Positions 41,819-51,682 are shown, counted from the stretch's first letter. The stretch is DNA of 53,693 bases from Mediterranea massiliensis (GCF_900128475.1 NZ_LT635839.1:485113-538805), one strand, 5' to 3'. Notes: generated by a model not told the origin, from the sequence alone. Made by a program: numbers and translations.

Positions 41819-44800
41819 ATGAAAAAAATCTTAGTATCTATTCTTCTCTTGTTGGGAACGTGGGGCGGATTTGCCCAGACCCCTGCACTGAAGGGTTTCG
41901 CCTACGACCAGGCCGAGGCACCGACGGGCAAGGAATGGGAGTCGCCCGAAGAGCTGGCGCTGAACAAGGAGCAGCCGCGGGCGTGGTTCTTTACCTTTGC
42001 CGATGTGGAAAGTGCGCGGCGCGTCCTGCCCGAGCACAGCAGTTATTATCAGTCGCTGAACGGTGACTGGAAGTTCCATTGGGTGGGCAATCCCGACGAG
42101 CGTCCGGCCGATTTCTACAAGCCGGAGTTCGATGTGTCCGGCTGGGACGACGTGACCGTTCCGATGCAGTGGAACGTGGCCGGCATCCAGAAGGACGGCA
42201 GCCTGAAGTACGGAGTGCCCATCTATGCCAACCAGCCGGTTATCTTCCAGCATAAGGTGGCCGTGGGCGACTGGAAGGGGGGCGTGATGCGTACGCCGCC
42301 CCAGGACTGGGTGACCTACAAGCACCGCAACGAGGTGGGTTCCTATCGCCGTTCGTTTACCGTCCCCGCCGGTTGGGAGGGACGCGAAGTGTACATCAAC
42401 TTCGACGGCGTTTCGTCTTTCTTCTACCTCTGGATCAACGGGCATTACGTGGGGTTCTCCAAGAACTCGCGCAATACGGCTTCGTTTGACATCACGCCTT
42501 ATCTGAACGGGAAGGGCGACAACGTGGTGGCCGTCGAAGTCTATCGCAACTCGGACGGCTCCTTCCTCGAGGCGCAGGACATGTTCCGCCTGCCGGGCAT
42601 CTTCCGCACCGTTTCGCTGACATCGACGGCGCAGGTGCAGGTGCGCGACTTCCGCGTCTTCCCCAGCCTGGATGCCAACTATGAGGACGGTATCCTCCGC
42701 ATCGAGGCCGACCTCCGCAACCTGGGCAAGAAGAAGGTCAAGGGATATACGCTGACTTATTCGCTCTACGCCAACAAGCTCTATTCGGATGACAATGAGT
42801 TGGTAGAAGGCGTAGGCGGCACATATAAGCTGGACGAAATGGAGAAGGGCGGCAAGCTCTGTTCGGAGACGGAAATAGCCGTGCCCAGTCCCCGCAAGTG
42901 GTCGGCCGAAGCTCCCTACCGCTACGTGCTGGTGGGCCAGCTGAAGGACAAGAAGGGCCGCGTGGTGGAGACGTTCTCCACCGCCCTGGGTTTCTGCCAG
43001 GTCGAAATCAAGGATACGCCTGCCAGCGAAGACGAGTTCGGACTGGCCGGACGCTACTATTATATAAATGGCAAGACGGTGAAGCTGAAAGGTGTGAACC
43101 GTCAGGAAATCAATCCGGCTACAGGCAACGCCATCACGGTGAAGCAGATGGAGGAGGAAATCATGCTGATGAAGCGTGGTAACATCAATCACGTGCGCAA
43201 CTCGCACTACTCCTGCGATCCACACTGGTACTACCTCTGCGACAAATATGGCATCTATCTGGAGGATGAGGCCAACATCGAAAGCCACGAATACTACTAC
43301 GGCGACGCCTCCCTGTCGCACGTGCCCGAGTTTGAGGCGGCCCACGTGGCCCGCGTCATGGAGCTGGCGCATGCACACGTCAACCATCCGTCCGTGGTCA
43401 TCTGGTCGCTGGGCAACGAGGCCGGACCGGGCAAGAACTTCGTGACGGCCTACAACGCCCTCCATCAGTTCGACCCCTCGCGCCCCGTTCAGTACGAGCG
43501 CAACAACGACATCGTGGACATGGGCTCCAACCAGTATCCCTCCATCGCGTGGATGCGCGGTGCCGTGACGGGCAAGTACGACATCAAGTACCCCTTCCAC
43601 GTATCCGAATACGCCCACTCGATGGGCAACGCCGTGGGCAACCTCATCGACTACTGGGAAGCCATCGAGTCGACCAACTTCTTCTGCGGAGCCGCCATCT
43701 GGGACTGGGTGGACCAGGCACTCTACAACTACGATCCCAAGACGGGCGACCGCTACCTGGCCTACGGAGGCGACTTCGGCGACAAGCCCAACAGCGGCAT
43801 GTTCTGCATGAACGGCATCCTCTTCCCCGGCCATCAGCCCAAGCCCCAGTACTACGAAGTGAAGAAGGTCTATCAGAACGTGGGCGTCAAGGCGGTGGAC
43901 ATGACGAAGGGCGAGATTGAAGTCTTCAACAAGCGCTACTTCGAGCCGCTGACCGATGTCTATATGGTATGGTCCCTGTGGAAAGACGGACAGAAGATAG
44001 AGGAAAGCACCGCCTTCAAGGGTCCGCGCAACATCCTCGGTCCGCGTGAGAAGGTGACTTACACCCTGCCCTACGACTACAGCCTGCTGGCTCCCGAGAG
44101 CGAATACTTCGTGAAGGTTCAGTTCCTGCTGGGTCAGGATATGCCTTGGGCCAAGAAGGGCTTCGTGCAGATGGAAGAACAGCTGCCCGTGAAGGCCGCC
44201 GGCGAGAAGCCTGCCCTGGCGTCTGTGACAGCTTCGATGGAGCGTCCGTCGGTAGAGGAAGCCGAAGACTTCACCACCGTGTCGGGCGAGGGCTTCACGT
44301 TGAAGTTTGACAACCGCGAAGGTACAATCTATAGTATGGAATACAACGGCCGCAAGGTCATCCTCGACGGCAAGGGACCGAGGCTCGACGCTCTCCGCGC
44401 ACCGGTGGACAACGACAACTGGGCCCGTGACCGCTGGTTCGAGAAAGGCCTGCACAACCTGAAGCACAAAGTCCTGAACTATGCGTGGGTCAACGCCAAG
44501 CGGAAGGGCGACAACACGGTTCAGCTGATGTACACCGTCGAGTCGCAGGCACCGAATGCCGCTGTGCTCCAGGGAGATAACTCTGGCCGTAACTCCATAA
44601 AGGAACTGACCGACCGTCCCTTCGGTCCGAACGACTTCAAGTTCGTCACCAACCAGATATGGACCGTCTATCCCGACGGTTCGGTAGAGCTCCAGTCGAG
44701 CATCACGTCGAATGATCCCTCGCTGGTGTTGGCCCGTTTGGGTTATGTGATGGAACTCCCCGCCGAACTTCAGCAATATACGTGGTACGGGCGTGGTCCG

Positions 44801-45859
44801 TGGAACAATTATAATGACCGTCTGACAGGTTCGTTCATCGAGCAGCATCAGAGTCTGGTGAAAGACCTCTTCGTAAACTTCCCCAAACCGCAGAGCATGG
44901 GCAACCGTGAGGACGTCCGCTGGTGTGCCCTGACCGATGCCAAGGGCGATGGTGTGGAGTTTGTGGCTGGTACCCGCATGTCGGCTTCCGCTCTGCCCTG
45001 GTCGGCTTTGGAAATGACGTTGGCTCCCCATCCATACCAATTGCCTAAGTCTACGGGTACTCACCTGCACATCGACTTGGGGGTGACCGGCTTGGGTGGC
45101 AACAGTTGTGGTCAGGGTGGCCCGCTGGAGCCAGACCGTGTGAAGGCTGGCGACCACAGCATGAGCTTCATCATCCGCCCCGTGCGTCAGGCAGCCTTTA
45201 CCGAGACGGCCCGCGTGTCGGTGTCGGGCGAGATGCCCCTGTCTATCTCGCGCAGCCGCAATGGTGAAGTGACCATCAGCTCGCAGAAGAAGAATGCCGA
45301 AATCCTCTATACGCTGAACGGCAAGAAGAAGGAATATTTCTACCTCGAACCCTTCGACCTGCGCGAAGGCGGTACGGTGAAGGCCTGCTACAAGGACAAC
45401 AAGGCCGTATCCGTCAGCATGACGTTCGACAAGCTGGAGAGCATCCCCATGACTGTAGTCAACGCCTCGAGCGAAGAGACCGGCGAAGGCGATGCCTCCC
45501 ATCTGGTGGACGGCAATCCGAACACAACGTGGCACACCATGTATTCCGTAACCGTGGCCAAGTACCCCCATTGGGTGGACTTTGATGCCGGCGAGGTGAA
45601 GACCATCAAGGGCTTTGTCTACCTGCCCCGTCAGGACGGCGGAACCAACGGCAACATCAAGGACTACAGCCTGCAGACAAGTCTGGACGGCAAGACCTGG
45701 ACCGATGCCGTGAAGGGAACCTTCAGTAAGGGAAAAGACGCGAAGCGCGTGATGCTGGACAAGCCGGTACGCGCCCGCTACCTCCGCTTCACGGGTCTGA
45801 GCTCGCAGAACGGAGCCGACTTTGCCGGCGGTGCCGAGTTTACGGTGATTGCAGACTGA
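41819..45859 (+). CDS. Secreted GH2 beta-galactosidase with C-terminal F5/8C (CBM32-like) domain
   Basis: A 1346-residue exported glycoside hydrolase (signal MKKILVSILLLLGTWGGFAQ) hydrolysing beta-galactosides, probably in the periplasm or at the surface for polysaccharide use. Domains: N-terminal sugar-binding jelly roll, immunoglobulin-like domain, TIM barrel with acid/base Glu534 (SLGNEAG) and nucleophile Glu597 (HVSEYAHSMGN), DUF4981 and beta-sandwich domains (DNDNWARDRWF, WYGRGPWNNYNDR), then a C-terminal discoidin-like domain (~1205-1346, DASHLVDGNPNTTWHT). A TTG 12 bases upstream is an alternative start. No SusC/D genes are near, so it is not in an obvious PUL. Confidence 0.93.
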   Translation: MKKILVSILLLLGTWGGFAQTPALKGFAYDQAEAPTGKEWESPEELALNKEQPRAWFFTFADVESARRVLPEHSSYYQSLNGDWKFHWVGNPDERPADFYKPEFDVSGWDDVTVPMQWNVAGIQKDGSLKYGVPIYANQPVIFQHKVAVGDWKGGVMRTPPQDWVTYKHRNEVGSYRRSFTVPAGWEGREVYINFDGVSSFFYLWINGHYVGFSKNSRNTASFDITPYLNGKGDNVVAVEVYRNSDGSFLEAQDMFRLPGIFRTVSLTSTAQVQVRDFRVFPSLDANYEDGILRIEADLRNLGKKKVKGYTLTYSLYANKLYSDDNELVEGVGGTYKLDEMEKGGKLCSETEIAVPSPRKWSAEAPYRYVLVGQLKDKKGRVVETFSTALGFCQVEIKDTPASEDEFGLAGRYYYINGKTVKLKGVNRQEINPATGNAITVKQMEEEIMLMKRGNINHVRNSHYSCDPHWYYLCDKYGIYLEDEANIESHEYYYGDASLSHVPEFEAAHVARVMELAHAHVNHPSVVIWSLGNEAGPGKNFVTAYNALHQFDPSRPVQYERNNDIVDMGSNQYPSIAWMRGAVTGKYDIKYPFHVSEYAHSMGNAVGNLIDYWEAIESTNFFCGAAIWDWVDQALYNYDPKTGDRYLAYGGDFGDKPNSGMFCMNGILFPGHQPKPQYYEVKKVYQNVGVKAVDMTKGEIEVFNKRYFEPLTDVYMVWSLWKDGQKIEESTAFKGPRNILGPREKVTYTLPYDYSLLAPESEYFVKVQFLLGQDMPWAKKGFVQMEEQLPVKAAGEKPALASVTASMERPSVEEAEDFTTVSGEGFTLKFDNREGTIYSMEYNGRKVILDGKGPRLDALRAPVDNDNWARDRWFEKGLHNLKHKVLNYAWVNAKRKGDNTVQLMYTVESQAPNAAVLQGDNSGRNSIKELTDRPFGPNDFKFVTNQIWTVYPDGSVELQSSITSNDPSLVLARLGYVMELPAELQQYTWYGRGPWNNYNDRLTGSFIEQHQSLVKDLFVNFPKPQSMGNREDVRWCALTDAKGDGVEFVAGTRMSASALPWSALEMTLAPHPYQLPKSTGTHLHIDLGVTGLGGNSCGQGGPLEPDRVKAGDHSMSFIIRPVRQAAFTETARVSVSGEMPLSISRSRNGEVTISSQKKNAEILYTLNGKKKEYFYLEPFDLREGGTVKACYKDNKAVSVSMTFDKLESIPMTVVNASSEETGEGDASHLVDGNPNTTWHTMYSVTVAKYPHWVDFDAGEVKTIKGFVYLPRQDGGTNGNIKDYSLQTSLDGKTWTDAVKGTFSKGKDAKRVMLDKPVRARYLRFTGLSSQNGADFAGGAEFTVIAD

Positions 45860-45883
45860 ACATTTTAATGGAATTGGCAGGAG

Positions 45884-45926
45884 GAGGCCATGCGCTTGGA
45901 GGCGCATGGCCTCTTCTCCTTTTTAG
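45884..45926 (+). terminator. Terminator of the beta-galactosidase gene
   Basis: GAGGCCATGCGC pairs perfectly with GCGCATGGCCTC around a 6-base loop, followed by a T-rich tail. Confidence 0.88.
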
Positions 45927-45955
45927 GCCGGGCAATGACGGATAATGATAAAGAA

Positions 45956-45993
45956 AGAAGGTGCACCCGCAAGGATACACCCTCTTCATTTCT
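45956..45993 (-). terminator. Terminator of rpsO
   Basis: Leftward, GGGTGTATCC and GGGTGCACC form a hairpin followed by TTCTTTCTTT. Confidence 0.65.
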
Positions 45994-46008
45994 TTGCCGC
46001 AGGTAAGA

Positions 46009-46278
46009 TTACTTACGCAGGCCGAGTTCCTTAACAATGGCACGGTAACGATTGATGTCACGGGCCTTCAGGTAGTCGAGCAACGCACGGCGTTTGCCTA
46101 CCAACATTGTCAAAGCTCTCTCAGTACTATAATCCTTTCTGTTGAGCTTCATGTGCTCAGTCAGACGAGCAATACGGTAGGAAAACAATGCTACCTGAGA
46201 CTCAACCGATCCGGTATCAGTGTTAGACTTTCCGTACTTGCCGAAGATTTCTTGCTTTTTAGCAGCGTCTAAATACAT
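46009..46278 (-). CDS. rpsO: Ribosomal protein S15
   Basis: An 89-residue 30S subunit protein that binds 16S rRNA at the central domain. Conserved S15 blocks are seen: FGKYGKSNTDTGSVESQVALFSYRIARLTEH, the H-x-D-like NRKDYSTERALTMLVGKRRALLDYLK, and YRAIVKELGLRK. Length is normal. Monocistronic, divergent from typA. Confidence 0.97.
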   Translation of the reverse strand: MYLDAAKKQEIFGKYGKSNTDTGSVESQVALFSYRIARLTEHMKLNRKDYSTERALTMLVGKRRALLDYLKARDINRYRAIVKELGLRK

Positions 46279-46323
46279 AAATGTTTTGAATTAAAAGGTT
46301 GATAATATTCTCTTTCGAGGCTG

Positions 46324-46353
46324 CAAAGGTAGACATTATCTTTGATATGGCAA
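46324..46353 (-). promoter_or_regulatory. rpsO promoter, TTG-N19-TACCTTTG
   Basis: TACCTTTG at 46324-46331 (minus strand), TTG at 46351-46353, exactly 19 bases apart. Confidence 0.78.
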
Positions 46354-46405
46354 TGATTTACAGCATTTTTTTCTTTGAGATACCACAAATATAGGGCAAA
46401 AATTG

Positions 46406-46413
46406 TAACTTTG
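46406..46413 (+). promoter_or_regulatory. -7 box (TAACTTTG) for typA
   Basis: TAACTTTG, 22 bases before the start codon. Confidence 0.55.
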
Positions 46414-46435
46414 CGCCCGAAATAATAGGTATTAT

Positions 46436-48238
46436 ATGCAGAACATAAGAAACATTGCCATCATTGCCCACGTGGACCACGGCAAGACGACGCTTGTAGA
46501 CAAGATGCTGCTGGCCGGACATCTTTTCCGGGACAACCAGAGCACAGGTGAATTAATGCTGGATAACAATGACTTGGAACGCGAACGAGGGATAACAATC
46601 CTTTCGAAGAACGTGTCCATCAACTATAAAGGCACCAAGATCAACATCATCGATACCCCGGGGCACAGCGACTTCGGCGGTGAAGTGGAGCGTGTGCTCA
46701 ACATGGCCGACGGCTGCATCCTGCTGGTCGACGCCTTTGAAGGCCCCATGCCGCAGACACGCTTCGTGCTCCAGAAGGCTTTGCAAATCGGGTTGAAGCC
46801 CATCGTGGTAGTGAACAAGGTGGACAAGCCCAACTGCCGTCCCGAGGAAGTGTACGAGATGGTGTTCGATCTGATGTTCAGCCTCGATGCTACGGAAGAC
46901 CAGCTGGACTTCCCCGTCATCTACGGTTCGGCCAAGAACAACTGGATGAGCACCGACTGGCAGAAGCCGACGGACAATATCACCACGCTGCTCGACTGCA
47001 TTCTGGAGAACATCCCTGCTCCCCAGCAGCTGGAGGGAACGCCGCAGATGCTGATTACTTCGCTCGACTATTCGTCCTACACGGGACGTATCGCCATCGG
47101 CCGCGTACATCGCGGTACGCTGAAGGAGGGCATGAACGTGTCATTGGCCAAACGCGACGGTACGATTATCAAAACTAAAATCAAGGAACTCCATACATTC
47201 GAAGGCATGGGCCGCGTCCGTGTACCCGAGGTTTCATCGGGTGACATCTGTGCGCTGGTCGGCATCGAAGGATTTGAAATCGGCGATACTATCTGCGATT
47301 TCGAGAACCCCGAACCGCTGCCGCCTATCGCCATCGACGAGCCGACCATGAGCATGCTTTTCACCATCAACGACTCTCCTTTCTTTGGTAAGGAAGGCAA
47401 GTATGTCACCTCGCGACACATCCACGACCGCCTGATGAAGGAGCTGGACAAGAACCTGGCCCTGCGCGTGAAGAAGAGCGAGGAAGATGGCAAGTGGATT
47501 GTTTCGGGCCGTGGTGTGCTTCACCTCTCTGTCCTGATCGAGACCATGCGCCGCGAGGGATATGAATTGCAGGTAGGCCAACCGCAGGTTATCTACAAGG
47601 AGATAGACGGTGTGAAGTGCGAGCCAGTCGAGGAGCTGACTGTGAATGTTCCCGAAGAATATGCCAGCAAAATCATTGATATGGTGACGCGCCGTAAGGG
47701 TGAAATGGTGAAGATGGAAACGGCAGGCGGCGACCGTGTGAACTTGGAGTTCGACATGCCGTCGCGCGGTATCATCGGTCTGCGTACCAATGTGCTGACT
47801 GCCAGTGCAGGCGAGGCCATCATGGCACACCGCTTTAAGGAATACCAGCCCTACAAGGGTGAGATTGAGCGTCGTACTAACGGTTCGATGATTGCCATGG
47901 AGAGCGGAACGGCTTTTGCCTATGCCATCGACAAGCTGCAGGACCGCGGCAAGTTCTTTATCTTCCCGCAGGAAGAGGTATATGCCGGTCAGGTGGTGGG
48001 CGAGCATTCGCACGACAATGACCTGGTGGTGAACGTCACGAAGTCGAAAAAGCTGACCAACATGCGTGCCAGTGGTTCCGACGAGAAGGCGCGTCTCATC
48101 CCGCCCGTACAGTTCTCGCTGGAAGAGGCGCTGGAATACATCAAGGGCGACGAGTACGTGGAAGTGACTCCCAAGTCCATGCGTATGCGTAAGATTATCC
48201 TGGACGAGACGGAGCGCAAGCGTGCCAACAAGAATTGA
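46436..48238 (+). CDS. typA: Translational GTPase TypA/BipA
   Basis: A 600-residue ribosome-associated GTPase related to EF-G, involved in ribosome assembly and stress responses. G1 is AHVDHGKTTLV, G2/switch I is RERGITI, G3 is DTPGHSDFGG and G4 is NKVDK. The BipA C-terminal domain (SRGIIGLRTNVLTASAGEAIM) and SDEKARLIPPVQFSLEEALEYIKGDEYVEVTPKSMRMRK follow. Full length, closed by a strong shared terminator. Confidence 0.96.
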   Translation: MQNIRNIAIIAHVDHGKTTLVDKMLLAGHLFRDNQSTGELMLDNNDLERERGITILSKNVSINYKGTKINIIDTPGHSDFGGEVERVLNMADGCILLVDAFEGPMPQTRFVLQKALQIGLKPIVVVNKVDKPNCRPEEVYEMVFDLMFSLDATEDQLDFPVIYGSAKNNWMSTDWQKPTDNITTLLDCILENIPAPQQLEGTPQMLITSLDYSSYTGRIAIGRVHRGTLKEGMNVSLAKRDGTIIKTKIKELHTFEGMGRVRVPEVSSGDICALVGIEGFEIGDTICDFENPEPLPPIAIDEPTMSMLFTINDSPFFGKEGKYVTSRHIHDRLMKELDKNLALRVKKSEEDGKWIVSGRGVLHLSVLIETMRREGYELQVGQPQVIYKEIDGVKCEPVEELTVNVPEEYASKIIDMVTRRKGEMVKMETAGGDRVNLEFDMPSRGIIGLRTNVLTASAGEAIMAHRFKEYQPYKGEIERRTNGSMIAMESGTAFAYAIDKLQDRGKFFIFPQEEVYAGQVVGEHSHDNDLVVNVTKSKKLTNMRASGSDEKARLIPPVQFSLEEALEYIKGDEYVEVTPKSMRMRKIILDETERKRANKN

Positions 48239-48257
48239 ACCGTTAATGCTATATTAT

Positions 48258-48300
48258 AAATGAACAGAGGCGGACCCGCAAGGTCCGCCTCTGTTCATTT
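48258..48300. terminator. Bidirectional terminator, 19-bp perfect stem
   Basis: AAATGAACAGAGGCGGACC (48258-48276) is perfectly complementary to the sequence at 48282-48300 around a 5-base loop. The A/T flanks serve both the rightward typA and the leftward nitroreductase gene. Confidence 0.92.
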
Positions 48301-48321
48301 ATATTCGGGAGTATCGGGACA

Positions 48322-48969
48322 TCAGTCGATGAACTGTACTTTCTCTGCTTTGCGCGGCTTGGCTGCCGGAGCTTCGTCGGGATAGCCAAAGGCAATGCAG
48401 TAGAGCAGTTCATAGCCTTCACTGAAGTTCAGTTTCTTCAGATATTCGGCTGCTTCGGGTGATTTCATGAAGCGGGCGGGACCGCCAAGACAGCAGGAAC
48501 CGATGCCCATGGACTGTGCTGCAAGTATCATGTTACCGCCCAGCAGACCGCAGTCTATCTGCGAACAGTCATACGACGGGTCGTTGGCGATAAATACTAC
48601 CGTGGGGGCATTGCGGAACATGTTCTTGAACGACGGGTCTTCGGCCGCTTTGGGGTTGGCCTTCTTGTAGAGCTCCGTCACGCCGTTGATGTAGTCGGGG
48701 TTGTCCATTACGCGCACTTCCCACGACTGCTTGTTCATGCCGTTGGGGGCATTGATACCACACTTCAGGATGATTTGCATCGTGTCGCGGTTCACGGCCT
48801 GCGGTTTGTACTGGCGAATGCTGCGACGGTCCATGATGGTCTTGATGACTGCTTCTGACTGGCTGAGGCCTTCAGCAGCAACAGTGTTTTCTTTTTGCGA
48901 GGCGGGAGCCGTACAGCTGATGGCCGTGCAGAGGCAAAGCCCGCCCAGGATTCCTTTCAATAGTTTCAT
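48322..48969 (-). CDS. Nitroreductase-family lipoprotein
   Basis: A 215-residue nitroreductase-fold protein with a lipoprotein signal (LCTAISC, Cys19). After the anchor the fold begins with IKTIMDRRSIRQYKPQ (FMN-phosphate-binding Arg pair), NAPNGMNKQSWEVRV, and SMGIGSCCLGGPARFM; the C-terminus FGYPDEAPAAKPRKAEKVQF is typical. The family reduces nitro compounds, quinones or flavins using NAD(P)H and FMN; here it would face the periplasm, where NAD(P)H is absent, so the electron source is unclear. It follows the small lipoprotein gene by 26 bases. Confidence 0.88.
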   Translation of the reverse strand: MKLLKGILGGLCLCTAISCTAPASQKENTVAAEGLSQSEAVIKTIMDRRSIRQYKPQAVNRDTMQIILKCGINAPNGMNKQSWEVRVMDNPDYINGVTELYKKANPKAAEDPSFKNMFRNAPTVVFIANDPSYDCSQIDCGLLGGNMILAAQSMGIGSCCLGGPARFMKSPEAAEYLKKLNFSEGYELLYCIAFGYPDEAPAAKPRKAEKVQFID

Positions 48970-48995
48970 AATCGTTTAATTTGGTTTGATAATCA

Positions 48996-49379
48996 TTATT
49001 CTTCTTGCGCTTCTTGTTCGTTGTCCAACCCCTTGTCAATGCCCTCCAGGAAACCGTCGAGGGCGATGCCTGCCTTTTCCATTTGTTCCATGATGGCCTT
49101 TCCGCTGTTCTTGAAGACGGTGGCGGCGTATTGGCCCTGCAGCTTGGCCACTTCCTTCAGCTCTTCTTCGCTGAGGTCGTCGTAGGAATTGATTTTCTCG
49201 AGCAGTTGGCCGAACTTTTCATTGGCCTTCTCCCATTGCTCCTGGGTGTAGTCTTTGCTGTCTTTTTGGATATCTTCCACAAATTCCTTGAGATCATCGA
49301 TGCGGCTGGATTTTGACTGGCAGGAGGTCAGGTAGAAAATGCCTGCGGTCAGCAAGGCAAGTAAGATGTATTTTTTCAT
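48996..49379 (-). CDS. Small acidic lipoprotein with helical body
   Basis: A 127-residue lipoprotein (FYLTSC, Cys20). The remainder is charged and predicted alpha-helical (LKEFVEDIQKDSKDYTQEQWEKANEKFGQLLEKI...LSEEELKEVAKLQGQYAATVFKNS), ending in a Glu-rich tail. The ATG at 49379 gives the standard MKKY start. No family was recognised with certainty. First gene of a two-gene operon with the lipoprotein nitroreductase. Confidence 0.8.
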   Translation of the reverse strand: MKKYILLALLTAGIFYLTSCQSKSSRIDDLKEFVEDIQKDSKDYTQEQWEKANEKFGQLLEKINSYDDLSEEELKEVAKLQGQYAATVFKNSGKAIMEQMEKAGIALDGFLEGIDKGLDNEQEAQEE

Positions 49380-49414
49380 AAGTCTATTTATTGAGGTTTG
49401 TAACATGTTTTTAG

Positions 49415-49422
49415 CAAAGCTA
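49415..49422 (-). promoter_or_regulatory. -7 box (TAGCTTTG) upstream of the small lipoprotein gene
   Basis: TAGCTTTG on the minus strand, 36 bases before the start. Confidence 0.45.
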
Positions 49423-49617
49423 CAAGAAATATTCCAATAAGTAGGTTTTCCCGTCTGTTTTTTATGTTTTTTCTTGGTTGGATTCAGGTAGTGGCAAGAA
49501 AATCACCACAGAGAATCCGGATTGTCGCAGGGCTCTCCACTCGGCGTACAATGAATGGCGGGCCGTTTGCGATCATGCCGCATCGTCTGTGGTGATAATT
49601 GTCTGGCAGCTTCAGGT

Positions 49618-51087
49618 TCAGCATTCTGCCAGTCCGGGGTGTGTCATGGCGATGCCCAAGGCATGGGCAATGCCACGGCCGTAGTTCTCGTCGGCTTTCA
49701 GGCAGTTGCGGATATGGCGGACTTTGATTTCTTCAGGAATGTCACCCATAGATCGGGCCGTGTTTTCGAACAACACCTGTTGCTGGGCGGGCGACATCAG
49801 ACGGAACAGGTCGCCGGCCTGCGAGTAGTAGTCCGAATCGTCTTCGCGGTAGTCCCATTGGTAGGCAGCGCCGTCCAGTTCGAGTGGCGGTTCCTTGTAT
49901 TCGCCCTGCTGCTGCCATTCACCGTAGCCGTTGGGTTCGTAACCCAAGGTAGAGCCGTGGTTACCGTCCACTCGCATCTGTCCGTCGCGGTGGTACATGT
50001 TGAGGAAGGGGCAGCGGCTGCGGTTCACGGGAATTTGGTGGTGGTTGACGCCCAGGCGATAGCGTTGTGTGTCGCCGTAGGAGAAGAGGCGGCCCTGCAA
50101 CATGCGGTCGGGAGAGAAGCTGATGCCTGGCACGACGTTGGCCGGGTTAAAGGCGGCCTGCTCCACGTCGGCGAAATAGTTTTCTGGATTGCGGTTCAGC
50201 TCCAGTACGCCTACTTCGATGAGCGGGTATTGCTTCTGCGACCATACCTTGGTGAGGTCGAAGGGATTGAACGGGCAGTCTGCAGCCTGTTCTTCGGTCA
50301 TCAGCTGGATGTACATGGTCCAGCGGGGGAAGTCACCCCGTTCGATGCTTTCATACAGGTCGCGCTGATGACTTTCGCGGTCCTTGGCAATGATGGCCTC
50401 GGCCTCTTGGTCGGTCAGGTTCTTGATGCCCTGCTGGGTGTGGAGGTGGAACTTTACCCACGTACGCTTGCCTTCGGCGTTGATGAGCGAGAAGGTATGG
50501 CTTCCGTAGCCGTGCATGTGGCGGTAGGAGGCGGGAATGCCGCGGTCGCTCATGGTAATGGTCACCTGGTGGAGCGCTTCGGGCAGCAGGGTCCAGAAGT
50601 CCCAGTTGTTGCGTGCGCTGCGTATGTTGGTGCGCGGGTCGCGCTTGACGGCGTGGTTCAGGTCGGGGAATTTCAGCGGGTCGCGCAGGAAGAAGACCGG
50701 CGTATTGTTGTCCACCAGGTCCCAGTTGCCCTCTTCCGTATAGAATTTGATGGCAAATCCGCGAATGTCGCGTTCGGCGTCGGCGGCACCGCGCTCTCCG
50801 GCTACGGTGGAGAAGCGGACAAAGACTTCCGTCTCCTTCCCGATTTGCGAGAAGATGGCTGCTTTGGTGTAAGGAGTGATGTCGTGGGTCACGGTGAACT
50901 TGCCGAAAGCTCCCGAGCCTTTGGCATGCATGCGTCGTTCGGGAATCACTTCGCGGTCGAAGTGGGCCAGTTTTTCCAGGAACCATACGTCTTGTAAGAG
51001 CATCGGACCGCGTCGTCCGGCGGTGGCTACGTTCTGGTTGTCGGCTACAGGAGCTCCTGCAGCGGTTGTCAGTTTCTTATTCTTCAT
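49618..51087 (-). CDS. katA: Catalase (heme, monofunctional)
   Basis: A 489-residue heme catalase decomposing H2O2. The distal His is in [10 protein letters not shown] (His54), with [13 protein letters not shown] and GSHTFSLIN motifs; the proximal heme Tyr is in [14 protein letters not shown], followed by NHHQIPVN. Small-subunit clade size; no flavodoxin-like C-terminal domain. It starts 20 bases after the flavodoxin-like gene and probably shares its transcript. Its last ~80 residues are standard ([17 protein letters not shown]). A peroxide-defence gene in an anaerobe, here next to a divergent LysR regulator. Confidence 0.95.
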   Translation of the reverse strand: MKNKKLTTAAGAPVADNQNVATAGRRGPMLLQDVWFLEKLAHFDREVIPERRMHAKGSGAFGKFTVTHDITPYTKAAIFSQIGKETEVFVRFSTVAGERGAADAERDIRGFAIKFYTEEGNWDLVDNNTPVFFLRDPLKFPDLNHAVKRDPRTNIRSARNNWDFWTLLPEALHQVTITMSDRGIPASYRHMHGYGSHTFSLINAEGKRTWVKFHLHTQQGIKNLTDQEAEAIIAKDRESHQRDLYESIERGDFPRWTMYIQLMTEEQAADCPFNPFDLTKVWSQKQYPLIEVGVLELNRNPENYFADVEQAAFNPANVVPGISFSPDRMLQGRLFSYGDTQRYRLGVNHHQIPVNRSRCPFLNMYHRDGQMRVDGNHGSTLGYEPNGYGEWQQQGEYKEPPLELDGAAYQWDYREDDSDYYSQAGDLFRLMSPAQQQVLFENTARSMGDIPEEIKVRHIRNCLKADENYGRGIAHALGIAMTHPGLAEC

Positions 51088-51107
51088 ACGATATCACATT
51101 TTTATAG

Positions 51108-51575
51108 TTAATGAATAGGGGGTGTTCCGATAAAGTGGTCCAGCAGCACTTTGTCTGTGGAAGACAGTCGTCCGTTTCGTGACTTCAGGAAAGGTACCTG
51201 CTGTGTGGCGGGGATTCCCAAAGCACGTTTCATGCGCGGACGCATGCTGCCGGTCCTGATGCGGTAGGTGGTGAAGAGAAGGGTATGGGCCGCATCCATA
51301 CGGCCTCGTATCTGCCGGGCAAACTCCCTCCAACGTGTATGCGGATGCTGGCCTACGACAAACCATCCGCAGGTCCAGCAGCCTGCGAGCAGGTAATCAT
51401 ACTCCTGCAGGTCTTCAGGCTTGGCATCCGAGACGGAGCTGAGCCTGACGTTCAGTCCTCTCGACCAGAGGTACATGGCTATTTCGCGGGCATAAGCAGC
51501 GGTCTTTCCTCGATGGCTGTAGTACAGGACGACAGCTTTTTTGCCATTTGTTAAGGTGCCGGTAGTCTTTCTCAT
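51108..51575 (-). CDS. Flavodoxin-like protein
   Basis: A 155-residue protein with a flavodoxin-type N-terminus (AVVLYYSHRGKTAAYAREIAMYLWSRG) in which YSHRGKT takes the place of the phosphate-binding T-x-T-G-x-T loop, and LLAGCWTCGWFVVGQHP in the 90s-loop region. Short flavodoxin domains act as small FMN electron carriers; the partner here is unknown. It is upstream of the catalase gene, with 20 bases between stop and start. Confidence 0.82.
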   Translation of the reverse strand: MRKTTGTLTNGKKAVVLYYSHRGKTAAYAREIAMYLWSRGLNVRLSSVSDAKPEDLQEYDYLLAGCWTCGWFVVGQHPHTRWREFARQIRGRMDAAHTLLFTTYRIRTGSMRPRMKRALGIPATQQVPFLKSRNGRLSSTDKVLLDHFIGTPPIH

Positions 51576-51598
51576 ATCGTTTTTTCATTCTTTGCGGC

Positions 51599-51606
51599 CA
51601 AATATA
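51599..51606 (-). promoter_or_regulatory. -7 box (TATATTTG) for flavodoxin-catalase
   Basis: TATATTTG on the minus strand, 24 bases before the flavodoxin-like start. Confidence 0.55.
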
Positions 51607-51627
51607 AGGATGGATGGAATATTTATA

Positions 51628-51635
51628 TATATTTG
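51628..51635 (+). promoter_or_regulatory. -7 box (TATATTTG) for the LysR-type gene
   Basis: TATATTTG on the plus strand, 48 bases before the LysR-type start. The two divergent -7 boxes lie about 22 bases apart, so one regulator site could affect both. Confidence 0.55.
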
Positions 51636-51682
51636 CGAAATACATTTTTTCGATAAACCTTATAGTCAAAAACGATTGATAC

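Noticed and set aside
41819..45859. A polysaccharide utilisation locus around the beta-galactosidase
   Set aside because: No SusC/SusD-like genes or sensor-regulators are next to it; the neighbours are rpsO and a DUF4251 gene.
41831..45907. A 1358-codon open frame on the minus strand
   Set aside because: It is the reverse shadow of the GC-rich beta-galactosidase gene; the plus-strand protein has all catalytic motifs.
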